This document shows positions 24,601-37,840 of a stretch of 64,000 nt of DNA, one piece after another. Location of the stretch: assembly GCA_002943765.1 (NCBI GenBank), contig PQWQ01000006.1, positions 1,488,001-1,552,000 on the forward strand, read 5' to 3'. Position 1 is the stretch's first letter. Every line of letters starts with the position of its first letter. A model generated the notes under the pieces. The model was not told where the DNA came from. It saw nothing but the letters and a program-made list of their open reading frames with translations, and searched no databases. Source of the stretch: Psoroptes ovis (lineage: Eukaryota > Arthropoda > Arachnida > Sarcoptiformes > Psoroptidae). A program made the position numbers and the translations under genes.

Positions 24601-27490
24601 TATCAGAAGAATTACTGCCATTACTAGTTGATAATATACGATTATTTGTGGTCGAAATACAACTTTCACGATACTTTCTTCGATTGATTTCTGCTTCACG
24701 CTTCAACATTTCTCGCATTTTAGGCAGCACCATCAAATGAAATTGATGACTTGCACGTGAAAACCATAGTAAAAATCTGGCCAATTCTTCTGAGCCAGTG
24801 TAATAGGTAAATTTACGACTCTGAGGTCCAATCGAGCGTATTTCGAATTTTTTCTTGTCGAAAGATAATTTGCCAATATCTGACCATGCGAAAAAAGAGA
24901 TCCTTGTTTTTAGACGCCGAAATGAATTGAGTGATGTCGGCACTGGCTCAGCTGCATATATCATCAATCCAGTTATTGTGATTGCAAGCCATGTATCAGT
25001 TGATGGTGCTGATGCTGGTGCTGTCGAATTTGTTGAGCTATTCAATTTTTTATTTGCAATCATTCGATATAAGTGGAAATTATGTGCAGCCATAGGATCA
25101 GATGCTTCACGTATGAACATTGATTGTGCTTCCGATTTCGACATTCCTTTATGATCACAGTGTAATGAGGGCAAATAACGTAGTATATAATCATAGCCTA
25201 ATTCTTCGATCACCTATTGATATTTTTGAATTGAACAAAACGCAGAATTATACAATCAATTAAATAAGTATAATCTGAATAACACGAACCCATGATGGAA
25301 AATAATGATTAGGATCAAAATATCGATTCTTATGAAGTTTAGCATTATAATTTCCATAATCAGCTTGTAATGCATATGATGCTAATAGAAAGGCACGTTC
25401 TTCCGACATTGATTGCTCATAACGGAGGACATTTTCACGTAATTGATGATAATAATAATATTTGGCAACTTTACAACTATTTTGCAAAAAAATATATATG
25501 TCAATAGATTATTTGTTTCAGAGTAATAAATCATCAATTTACCTTATGAACAGATATGAATCAACATAGAATTGTACGCGAAAATATACATTGAATAATG
25601 GTAGACCTTCATTGTCCATACCCTGAGATTTTAATGAATAATGAATGATTAATGTTTTCAAATGTTTTATTTTCAATGCAAAAAACTCACATTATTCTGT
25701 GTTTTCCACGATTTAGGAGCATATTTGGATAATTTTTCAAATGGATCCAAAAACATAAATGTTTCTGCTATTTAAATTTGTATGAAAAATAGAAAAAAAT
25801 GAAGTAATTAATCGAATGTATTCAAAATTATTTGCCATTTTAGTAAACATATTTTGATTTTATCAAATATCATTTACTAATTGTATTTTTTAAATGAGAT
25901 TTAAGATTAATTGCATGCAACTGACAAGAAATTCAATGAGGTACTGAATCTTTTTTCCGTAATGATACGGTTTTCCTCAATACAACATATATTTCACATT
26001 CAATTTGCATTGTACAAATCAAATTTTGTCGGAGTTTGAATGACAATAAATGGTTGTCTGAAAAATGAACAATATATTCATGCAAAAGATGATTGAATGA
26101 TAATGTTTTTTTTAATACTAACGCTTCCGCTTCATGTCTCCAAATGTAATTAATAAAATCCATCAAAGGAAAAATAATTTGTTGGCATTTACAAAAATCC
26201 AATATCAAACAACAATGAAACTCACCAGATGATCGAATAGCTAAACCAAATAATTCTGGTTCAAGTAAATTTAAAAATTTACTTATTTGTACGAATAATT
26301 CGCATACTTTTGCTTTGACCTGTTCAAATAAAGGAAAATGATAGCCGTAAATTACAATATTCAATAAATCAGTGAAAAAATCATGCAAGCAAAGGAAAAA
26401 AGCATAGAAAGTAGATTTGAAAATTAATAAAGCCGATGACGTGTTGGGACATTTTGATATACACTTTCGTCAATGGCTATTTTCTATGAAAACAAAGTTA
26501 TGGTCATTCAATGATAGTGTCATCAATATATTTCGATATTTTTGAAAATGATAAAATACTAAATTTAGCCAGTTAACAATCTATAAATGGGAACACCATC
26601 GAAAAATAAATAAATGAAAAATGAAAAAAAAATTTATCACCTCAAAAATAAAACGTCCGAACAACTTGATGACCATCATTCATTCATATCATTCATTGAC
26701 TGAATTTTTATTTATTTTAATTCTAACAAAATCATCATAATGTGAAGCATAAGGTAAATTTTTTGGATTTTCATTTAGCTAAGAAATATATACGTGAATA
26801 TATGTCATTGAAATATTGAAAAAAAAATATTGAATACATAAATGCACACATATAAATTTTGTGGGCTTCAATATTTCAAACTTCATCATCGATATTAATA
26901 TAAATGTATATTTTGATCTTGATCATCAATACTTATGCCTAAATATTCATAATATTTGAGACTATCATAAATTATTGATTAATGCTTGAAATTTTGACAA
27001 ATCTGAAAAGCATAATTTTTCAATGACATAACTTTGATGTGGATTTCTGTCTTAAAAAATATCTCGAAATACTATTTTTCAAACTGATACATTTCTCTTG
27101 TATAAAATCATTTAAATAAAACATGCTAAATAATTGATCAACGATGGCTGAAAAATAAATTTTTTCACATGTTATTCAAACAAAAATTCATTGAAAATTA
27201 ATCGCTGAGCAAAAGAAAAAAATTCATATTTTCAATGATTAAATTTCATCATTATTTTTCAATGTTTAATATTTTATTTGAATTATTTGATATACATCAG
27301 CGTGAAATTAACAATTAAAATTAAATGTTCAGTTTGTTAAATGCTAAAATTAAGTTTCAGAAAGAAAGAAGGAAAAGATACATACCTCAACAAGAAAATA
27401 GAGCGGATCTTCATTCTGAACGTGGACAGCGACAAATTTTTTGCCCATAGGCAAATTCGGATCATATGTAGTGAAAACGTTTCGACGCAT
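21689..27490 (-). CDS. ex: Expanded/FRMD6-type FERM protein
   Basis: Seven exons (27386-27490, 26226-26319, 25691-25767, 25543-25622, 25290-25476, 22505-25213, 21689-22441) join in frame to encode 1334 aa. TAA is in frame two codons before the ATG. Residues 20-365 are a FERM domain: YFLVEVKAKVCELF and LSKYAPKSW (F1), VYFRVQFYV, SYALQADYGNYN and YFDPNHYFPSW (F2), then WLAIT, KLSFDKKKFEIR, YYTGSEELARFLL and KYRES (F3). These match Drosophila Expanded and vertebrate FRMD6, apical-membrane regulators upstream of Hippo/Warts. The remaining 970 residues are disordered: Ser/Asn-rich, with His and Asp/Ser runs. TSGIAS (482-487) resembles the Slimb degron of Expanded. No PPxY motif was seen. The exon 5 donor could be gttcgt (chosen, keeps PSW-VIEELG) or gttatt six bases later. 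Introns 1 (1066 nt) and 2 (458 nt) are long. Confidence 0.9.
24296..24313 (-). other. TSGIAS degron-like motif within the Expanded-like protein
   Basis: Codons for Thr-Ser-Gly-Ile-Ala-Ser, residues 482-487, lie in an otherwise low-complexity segment. From memory of the Expanded literature, a TSGIVS phosphodegron recruits Slimb/beta-TrCP, and FRMD6 carries TSGI/TSGV-containing segments. One conserved short motif in a Ser-rich region could also be chance. Confidence 0.45.
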
Positions 27491-30400
27491 TTTTTAAATC
27501 TTCAATTAGAAATTTTTCTTTTATTATTGAATTGAATGAATTCAAAGATTAATATTTAATATTTTGAACGATGATTAAATTTTGATAATGATGAACACAT
27601 TTGATTTTCATTGATAATTCAATGCAAAATTGAATGCAAAAACAAAATTCATCAGATTATTTTTGATTATATTCAGTTTATTTGATTTTAATTTAAATCG
27701 TGTTAATCAAATAATTTTTAAATGTTCAATATGTTTCCTGATATTGAATGACAAAATTGGAATTTTTTGCTGCTGATGATTATATTTCATTATGTAATCA
27801 TTGAATTTAAACAAAATAAAATTAAAAAATATTGTTTTTTTAATAAGTTTCAAATTAATTCATGATTTCATAGTACACAATATATCTTGTTATTGATGAT
27901 GATAAATGATGAGCGTAAACATGTTTCGGTTGTTTTTCATTGATTTGAAATTTAAATTATTTGAAAATAAACAAACAGTTGATTGTAATATGATGTGAAT
28001 TTTGAAAAATCAGGGTGAAATCCTGTATAAATTTGGACAAATGAATAAAATATTAGTATTATTATCATTGAAAAACAATTGGAAAATTGTTTTGATTTAA
28101 TAGAAAATAATTTATAGAAAATTATTACATAATGCAACAAGATTTTATCACAGTTGAAATTGTAAATACAAAAATAATGATAATAATGTGTACAAAACAA
28201 ATACAAATACTCAAAATGAATTTGTCATTGATGAAATGTAAATATCGAAATGTGTGTTCATATCGATTTAAATCAATCGGATTAATATGGAAACTGAAGC
28301 AGAAAATTTGAAAATGAAATTTTTTTGAAAATTTTCAATGGAAAAATAAAAATATTTTTGCAAACATTCAACAAGTTGATCATTAAATCAATGAAATATT
28401 TTTGTTGATTGTTTCAAAGAAAAATTCGAACAAAAACAAGCACAAACACGAGACACATGTGCACACATAACAATACACAGCGACACACTGACCGGCAAAT
28501 ATTTAAACTGGAAATTTTTTCAAGAATTGTTATTTACTTGGTTTTTTTCATAGACAATTCATATTATTGATTGATTGGTATTGGATAGAACGAACACTGA
28601 TTAAAATCACAATGATTATGAATGAATTTATGTTCATTCATTTAACAATGATGATAAAATGGATATTTATTTTTCACAATTCATTCAATTGGCGACAATA
28701 ATTATGACGACAATGTCGTCGACGACAAATTTAAGACGGCGACGACCAAATATGTGACATTAGACTTGTTCAATTAAAAAATCAAGGTAAAAATCAATTA
28801 AATATTATTTGCTTTTAGGTACATATTGTTTTACAATATTGTAAAATGAAATAATTTTTGTCTAATATTGACATGATGCCGGCTAAATAAATATGATGGT
28901 CATCATCATCACTTATAAATGTATATGCACATAACCCTTTTGGGATCGATGAGTGAAATAAAAAAAAAAAATTATTGAATCGGTAAATATCAGGTTGTTA
29001 CCTTCACTTTTGTCATATCAATCAATCAATAAATATATGATAAATTATAATAAATATTTTTCAAAAAATAAAAATTTTGCTGTTGTTTTAAATATTTACA
29101 TATATTCACAAAGATTGTGTTGAAGATTTTCACAAATACTTCAAGGTTTTAAAACAGAAAAAAATGCCATTAACCATGTGTGGTTCGTGTGTGCATTCGA
29201 GTTCATACTACTTGTTGAATATGCAAATATATTATGTGTACACAGGTCGTATCTTGAAAAAAATTTTTTCCTTTATGTTCAAAAATATGTAGATAGAAAA
29301 TGGCAAATAATTTCAAATGTGATAAAATATTTTCAAACATTTTGCACAGTCAAAAAAAATGAAAAAAAAGAGTCAAATTCAATTCCGAATACGATTCGTT
29401 TTTATTTTTTTCTGATTATTTCAAATCTCAATGCTAGAAAAAGGTATTGAGTATTTGAGTTTAGAGTATTTTCATTTGATTTCTTCATTTGAAAAAAATT
29501 GAAAATTTGAAAAAATCAAAGAGTGAATGTTTTTTTCTGTGGAGAGAAATGAAAACTGAAAAAATAAAGTATATCGCGTAATATGTACATATGCAAAGTA
29601 CGACTTAAGCATATCAAATTTCATTGGACGTATTGGTACGTCTTTTTTGCCATAGCATTGGCAGTGTTGCCGGCATTTTATGATGCCAAAGCGATTAAAT
29701 TTTCCAGTAAAAACTTGCGTCAGAAATACAACTGGCGAATCGAAAGAGAATTTTTTTCCATTTGATAGAAGCAAATGATGCTTATTTAGGATGTAATGGT
29801 GTTAATTTTTTTTTTTTTTTTTTTTTTGAAAAGAAAATAAAGGGGAATAAATTGATTAAATGAATAAATAAATACAAGTTTACAACAGCAGTAGCCAAGT
29901 GTAGTGGTGGTAAACAGCAACAACAGTGGTTTCAATGAAGAAACATCCTTTCTCATCATCATCATGATCATTGAACATTTGATTTAATTAAAATTGAAAA
30001 TCAAAAGAAAAAAGAAAACCGACGGCATACATTTTCAATGAATCAATGAATGAATCGGGTTTTTTTCTGGTAATTTAATTTATATCTTTCCAGGCATATA
30101 ATAATAATGAAACGGTAGCCTAATGGCCTAATAATTAGAATAAATACAATGAATAATGATGCCTTTCATACAAATATATACGAATTCGGGTTCAAATTTT
30201 ATTTATTTATGCATTTTATATGGTTTTATACCTGTGATTTAAAATGTAAATATATATATTACCAAATGAAATATAAATCAGCCGAATCATACCTATACAA
30301 TCATACACTTATACATTACAAATTAATTTTATACAAATCGCAATGATAAATAAATGAATGAATGAAGATGATGATGATATGAATGAATGAATATTGTGGT

Positions 30401-33400
30401 ATATTGCATTGATAGATATTATTATTACTACCATCAAATATTTTGATATGAAAGCATCATGTTTTTTATTTGGTATTTTTATTATTATTATATAATAATG
30501 ATAATGGTAATAATAATAATAATATTAATGAGATAAGTAAAAGTAAAGTAATGATAATAATAATAATAACAATTATATTTATTAGAGCAATGAACTTTAA
30601 ATGAATTCATATACACATTGATATACATTTTGTATGATGATATTAGGTGAATACAGGTATATAGGTAAAAATTAATGATAATAGAACCGATTATGATCAA
30701 CGAACCGCATCAATTTCAACGATTTTTTTGCAAATAAAATTCAAAGAAAATTTACAGCAAATTTTTGACGATTTTTCTGCCTCTAATATCATAATACGTG
30801 TACCCAGATTGGAAAATTTTGATATTGATATTTGGAAAAATTTGCTTAGACCTATGGGTACACCAATACACGCATATACAAATGAGTATTCCATTGTTCG
30901 TTAATTTTAAATGATAAAAATCCTTAGAAATGACATGAAAAATTCACAACATGAAGTCTTGAAATGTATGAAATTTTACCAACACAAATTATTTTTCAAA
31001 GTATTTGGCTTGTCCAATAAGTTATGTAGGCTCGTATGGCATCAATGCCAATGGAAAATTAGCAAGAACTTTATGGACAATAAAATCAAAATCAATAATT
31101 TTTTTTCGATGAAAAGCTTTGAAAGAATTTTCAGATTCTTTCAATATTAAAATGGACAAATAAACAAATAATAAATCGAATGATGGCAATAATTCTCACC
31201 AAAAGCAATAACTTGATATAATAAATAAATAAATATCGAAATAAATATTCATTCATTTGTTGAAATACTTACCTACTGATGAAAATGTGAAGAAAAGGTG
31301 TGATATTTATTTGTTTTCTCTTGTTAATAATTTTACAATCAGCAATGAAAGTGAACAACAATTGAGGAGGTTTATGACCTTAAAAATTGAAGAGGTAAAA
31401 GGCGAAAATGAAAATCACTTTCAAATATGAATTTTCAATAGAATTGACCACAGTTTGAAAATAAATTTGAAACTGATCAAAGAAAAATAAAAATTTTGCT
31501 TAAAATACGATTTATTAAATATTGTCTTTGACGTTGTTGTTGTTGTTGTTAATGTCGTTGTCGATGTAATTATAATTTACAAGAGTTTTGTGAGTTAATG
31601 ATATTTTCTGATGATGATTAATTACGATTATCATTAAATATTTGAAATTTTTCGTTTCAACATTGTCTTATCAAATTTCAATATTTTTCTCTTTAAATAT
31701 TTAGATATCTGCACTGACAACATGGAAAATTATATTTTCAATTTTTGGTTTTGTTTGATACCATGGTAATGTTTGCATTAAATTTTGTAATAGAAAACCG
31801 AAAACCAAAAAATCATTGATCACACATCAAATATGATAATGATGATGAAAACACTTGATCGATAATAATAAGGTAAAATATTTGTCATTCGATTTTGATA
31901 AAAAAAAAGTAAAAAAACAATCAATCGTTTCGAATAGTGCAAAAAAACAATCAATCGTATCAAGGCAAAAAACTTATCGATGTACACATGTTCCTGCATG
32001 CGAATCGATTATGTGTTATTGTTATTAATTGATTGGGTATATTTATTTTATTTCATTTCATTTTATTACACATTTCAACACATAAATTACATCCGGATTA
32101 CATTAAATCATAAATATGTTTTTTGTTTTCAAAAGGAAAAAAATATGAAGGATATCGACATTTTCAAATGGCATTTTCAATTATTTTCAGGTAAAATTTG
32201 AATATTGAATCATTCAAACATCATTTTTATTTTAAAGTTTAAATTTTAAATAAAACAATCGAACTAAATCATATTCAAATTGCAATAATTATATGGAGCA
32301 ACACACACACATAAATTGCAAAAATATGCAAACACGCCAAATGAATTAAAATATTTAAAATATTCAAATTTGAAAAAAATAATTATTTAATAAATTTGGG
32401 AAATTATAACATTTTTTTGTCTCTCTTGGGTGAAACAACCAGGTGATGCATTAACATAAAATAAAATTTGACTTAACAACGAACAACAACATAAATGAAA
32501 TGTTTGAATACAACCAGGAAATTAACAGGGCGTACATTATTTTCAAAAAATTTTCTCTAATATGGAATAAATTCAATTCAATTCAATGAAGAAATCATAT
32601 CAAAACAACCAGAAAATAAACAAACGTATATTCATTAATAATTTTACAAATAAATTCATTTATTTCGATGATTAATATCGAAAAGTTTTTGAAAAGTTGA
32701 ATAAAGTTAGATAAATGTGTGGAAAACGGTTAGAATCTGATTTTGAAAACATATTTCAAACATCAAAGCATCCGATTTAAATAAATAATATGAGAAAAAA
32801 TGTTAAAAAATGTCATCATCTGAATTGAATGGGAAATCGTTATAATTTCTCTATTTTAGCTGTTAATCATCATCGATTTGATGATTTTATTGTTGCTGTC
32901 AATGCAATTTTCAAACCATTTTTTCAATAAGTAAACATTTAATGTAAATCTTTACGGGCAAACTTTCATTGAAAATGGCCATGATTGTTTGAGAAATCAT
33001 TGATTTAAGTTAATATTTATGATTCATTATTCGTTTATTTATTTTAAATGATTGTCAATTGAGAAAGTATTTCGCTTTCAAGGATTCTTGATGATGATGA
33101 AAATGAAAAATTTTTTCGCCTAAATTCAGGTGAATCGAATTTTTTCATCAATATTATTCGGTTCGTTACATTTCAAATTGAATAGGAAAAAAATTTCAAA
33201 CAAAAAAAAAATCGAAAGGATAAATACATGATATTGTTTGAAATATTATTATCATTTTTTCAAAGGTGTAAACACCACATATGAACCATATACACCATGC
33301 TTCAATGATCATATAGTGTAATGCAATCAAAATTAATGAATATATGAATATTTGTGATGGTAATTTTTTTACCCAATTCGCAAAAAAAATGTGTTTTATT

Positions 33401-36400
33401 CAATTCAAAAATGTATGTATGGCATTCTCGAATTCCGAGACAAACGAATAAACCGGATTTTGTTGAATCACAAAACACCAATATATACAACACCATATTG
33501 ACCCAAAGTGTCAATCAAAATCGACAATTTTGATTGAAATTTTTGTTACAAATAATAATAAATGTTTGTCAATTTATAATATTGCGAAAATAAAAGGAAA
33601 AAATATGAAATTTGAATGATTTATAATAAGATAAATGGATGGATGAATGATGATGATAATATTTGATAATAGCTTTAATGCAACAAAAAATATAACAGAT
33701 CTTCGCAAAAAAATATGCTTAAAAATAGATTATGATACAACAAGTTAGCTACCTGTTTGATGATTATTATTATTATAATGATGATGTATATGCATGCATG
33801 CCTCAATCGTTCAATAATTAATGAGAGCATAATTGGCCGACAAAAAAAATGTTTCGAACTTCATATGGCCAGAGCCATATTAATTCGGTAAGCTTTGCAA
33901 ACAGCGACGCATCATCACGTAAGCGGCAGAGGATTGAATTTTATTAAAAATGTATCGAACAATTGAGAAATTGGATGTCTTACAAAATAAAAAAAATTGG
34001 ATGATGTTCAATTGATCATCATCATCTTCACTATTGTTTTTTTCGATCGATACATAAAAATACATTGATAATGATCGAGATTTGATTTAAACATCATTTG
34101 TAACATCAATATAAACACAAATAACATGCACCGATTGAATGAAATCGTATTGTCAATCAATGAGTTATTATTATCTTTATTTTTCTTTTTTGAAGCACAT
34201 TAAAAAAAATGAATCACTGAAAATAAAATTAATTTCATTAGATTGGTTCATCATCGAGGAACCATCGAAAATAATGAATCAATTGAATTAGTATTTGACA
34301 GGCAAAATTTATTTAGTTTCTGTTTTTTTTACCGAAATTAAATTATAGTTACAATGTTAACGAATGATTCGCAGTGAAATGAATCAAATTTTGTTTAAAA
34401 AAATCAAATCAAATTCAATCAAAAAAAATTTTGGTTATTTTTTTATAATTAACATTATGATTATGATCATAATCATCATCATCGTAATCATTGATCAAAA
34501 TAATCATATATAATAAAAAATAATGAATGATGAAAGCGATATTTTTTTAAATTTGATTAGAATTTTCATGTCTTCATATATATTAAATAATGTTAAAATT
34601 AGGTTTATTATTATAATTATTATAATTGTTATTTTGTATCGAAATTTCAAGTATTTGCATAAAATTTCTTATAATGCAAAAAGAATGCCGTTAAGATATT
34701 CAATTTCTAGTTGTGAAATGTCAGAGAAATCATGAATGTACTATCGGTAAAGACGAACAAATAAGATGACGGTAGCATTGGAGAAAAAAATACTTGTATT
34801 TGGTACGTCTTCAGCGATTTCGATCATTATGCAACTAGAGGCACTTGTTCAAATAATTTTGGTGATTAAATTAAGAAAATTAAATTAAAGAAATAAAAAA
34901 AGATAGGTAAAAATCATTGTATCCATGTGAGTATGCATTCTCTTCATTTTATTGCAAATAAATTTAAATATTTATTATTTTAAATCGCTTCTGGCGAATC
35001 ACTTTGTTTCTTTTTATTATCATTCATTCATTCATTCATTATTATTATAATGCGAATTACGCATAAACACATTCATGCTTGAGAATTTGAATATATAGAA
35101 GAAATAAATAAATGAATATTTTTGAAATGAAACAAAATAAAGTGCATCATATATAATAGCTTTTGATTTGTTTTTATTTGTTTCTTTCTTATTTTTTACT
35201 TCATCAAAAATTCTAATTTGATTATTTGTCCTATTTCAATGATTTTATTTTATATTATATTTGAATAATAAATACAAAATTAAACAAATAATCAAATTTG
35301 ATGAAAAATGTGTTGATGTAACAAAATTTGTCCACATCCAATAAACACATAGAGACAGATTTCGATTGAAAATCGATAGAAAATCAATGAAAAAGTCAAT
35401 AAATGAATTAGGTCAAAATATTTATCACAAGGATTTGATAATTTCAAAAAAATTACAATCAACAATGCATCTGTTGATTAGTGGTGTGTTTGATTTCAAC
35501 GAATTTGAATTTCAAAAGAAAAAAAATCGTGTGACTCTGTATAATCAGTTCAATTATCGAAATGAATTTGGATAAAGAGATTAATTTAAAATTCTTGTTA
35601 AGATTAACGAATTCGAAGAATAATTTGCAGATAATTTTCAAGATAAAGCAAACAAGGAAATATTTTTCAGTAACAATAAGTCAATTTTTTTTCTGCGAAA
35701 AAATTTTCCTAATTAAATTTAAATTGAAAAATATAACTGAAAATTATTGATAAATTAGATCAGAGAAATGAAAAAAATAACGAACAAAATACTTGAAAAT
35801 AATAGTAAATATTCAAACAAATTAAAACTGGTAAATATCTAGGTTACTAGGGTGTGCGTGTGTGCGTGCATATTTGTATGTGATATGTATATTTATGATG
35901 ATTATGATGATCAACAGGTATAAAACATATATAATAAACAATTGGTATTACCAAGACAACTAAACAACCGATCAGCGTAGAAAAAAATGGATTATTATTA
36001 TTATCTAGCTAGATATAATATGATTTGAAGAGAAATATAAATTGTCAAAACAAAATGAAATGAAAAATCTAACTAATTAATGTCAAATACCCAGGTATAT
36101 ATATACCAATTACCAATTACAAAGACATATGTCGATGACATTTACATATATAGTATCATTATTATTTTTTTCCGGTTGAAAAATTACAAATCACATTACG
36201 CCATATTGACAAATAATATTAACGGCTGATAATAATAAAATAAACGAAAAATGTCTGATTATTCGAAATTATCGTTTCTGTGTATACTTAGTGTATGTAG
36301 TTGATGACATAATACAATAATTGATGGATAAATCAATCGTATTTCGGATCAATGATTCAATTATTGGCGGGAAAAAAGATATTTCTAAAAATCTACTTTT

Positions 36401-37257
36401 TTCTAGAAGTTATTGAAGTGAAATAAATTCAATTTCAAATATAAATTTTGTCGCTATGAGATGTCTGCGGTATTTTATCCGATTTTATTGAACCGATAAT
36501 CGATCAATGATTGATTATCATTATGATGATCAATGATGATAAATGAATCATAATAATCTTTGAGCGAAAATCTGAATTTAAATTATTATTTTTAAATTCA
36601 AATTTGAAACAATAAGCGAATGAGCACAGATTATGTCGATTGTGAATTCGAATGTTAGATTTCAAAATTTTTAGGTCATTTTTCAAATGATCATCATGTT
36701 TTCGATAGATTGATTGATTCGCTTTCTTTTCTCTGTTTCATTAATTTATAACTTGGTTGGTCAAAATTGGTCTAGACTAGTGATGAATAAATGTGATCAT
36801 CATCATCATCATCAAAATCATCATTATCAATTGATTATAGTTCAACATTTGAAAATTATACAAATAAATGGTAATCAACATAAAACCACAATTTTTAATC
36901 AAAAATTTTCACTAAAAAAACAACTCGTTGAATATGGAAATGACAACAACAAATATTATGACTTTGAGGCATAATAATACAAATACAATCATTATTGATC
37001 ATTGATTTACTTGAATTCGTGACCATAGAAGACCAAAAAAAAATTTAATGCAAAAATCTGTATCGAGATGTGCACTGGAAATAATTATATAAAAGCGACA
37101 GATTTGGATTAATCGAAAATCGAAATACGATCATTTTCTGAAAATATTCGATGCTCAATAATCATTGAATTATTGAGATATTTTTAGTATCAATGAATCA
37201 ATCGAAAACACAATACCAATTTCAATTTGATTGAAAATATCATTAGGAAAAAATTGA
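27491..37257. other. Long region without recognisable gene, upstream of Expanded-like gene
   Basis: About 9.8 kb with no supportable coding exon. The left end must hold the Expanded-like promoter and any 5' untranslated exons. A possible minus-strand donor (tag/gtaagtatt near 31270) could end such an exon, but nothing proves it. There is a GTCGTCGACGAC palindrome at 28715-28726 in a CGAC-rich patch. Poly-T lies at 29806-29827. A 60-codon plus-strand frame at 29583-29765 has a hydrophobic start but no splice support. The rest is A/T-rich low-complexity sequence with ATT, ATG and CA runs. Confidence 0.5.
29806..29827. repeat. Poly-T tract, 22 nt
   Basis: An uninterrupted run of T, with no recognisable retroposon next to it. 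Confidence 0.9.
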
Positions 37258-37265
37258 ATCACATT

Positions 37266-37840
37266 TAGAGCTTTCAATATCGGGATACCGGGATCCCGAA
37301 TACCGGGATACCGGACGATTTTGGTCCGGTATTGAATACCGGTATTCATGCAAAAAATACCGGTATTTCGGTATTGCTTAAATAGATATAAATTCAACTT
37401 TCGCACAAGAAAATTTATTTAAATTGATTTCAATAATTGATTTTCAATAACAAATTGATATTTTTTATCTTTTGGTGTGTAAATTATTTAATTTTTTGTT
37501 GTTTGGATTAAAACATTGATTAATCAATTGAATTAATCATACGGTAAGTTTTTATTTGTATTAATGTAAATAATATCAATTGTATCAATTTGTAAAATTA
37601 TATTTATACGTATATGTAAAGATATCAATACGTGATATCATTTTTTTCCATTTTTACAATTAAATTTTATAAAATAACAAGTTAGAATGAAATATTTGTA
37701 GTTAAAATCAAAATTAGTTTAATAAAAATATGATTGAATTTTTTATTTACAATACCGGTTTTAATACCGGGATCCCGGTATTGCAAATTTCCAATACCGA
37801 AATACCGGTATTCAGAATTGGCCCGGTATTGAAAGCTCTA
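37266..37840. mobile_element. Non-autonomous hAT element, 575 bp
   Basis: Terminal inverted repeats read tagagctttcaata at the left, with the exact reverse complement at the right (14 bp, then cgg/ccg with one or two differences). They are flanked by a perfect 8-bp duplication, atcacatt (37258-37265 and 37841-37848). TAGAGC-like ends with 8-bp duplications are typical of hAT elements. About 110 bp at each end is packed with ataccgg/ccggtat words, many overlapping into palindromes around CCGG or GGGATCCC. The middle (about 37390-37740) is plain AT-rich DNA with no transposase frame. The intact termini and identical duplication suggest a fairly recent insertion. Confidence 0.88.

Noticed and set aside
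24387..25154. Plus-strand frames opposite the large FERM-protein exon (24387-24740 and 24855-25154)
   Set aside because: They are antisense shadows of a strongly supported coding exon and have no splice or family support.
37170..37406. 78-codon minus-strand frame rich in YRxTGI repeats
   Set aside because: It is the translation of the ataccgg repeats at the end of the hAT element.
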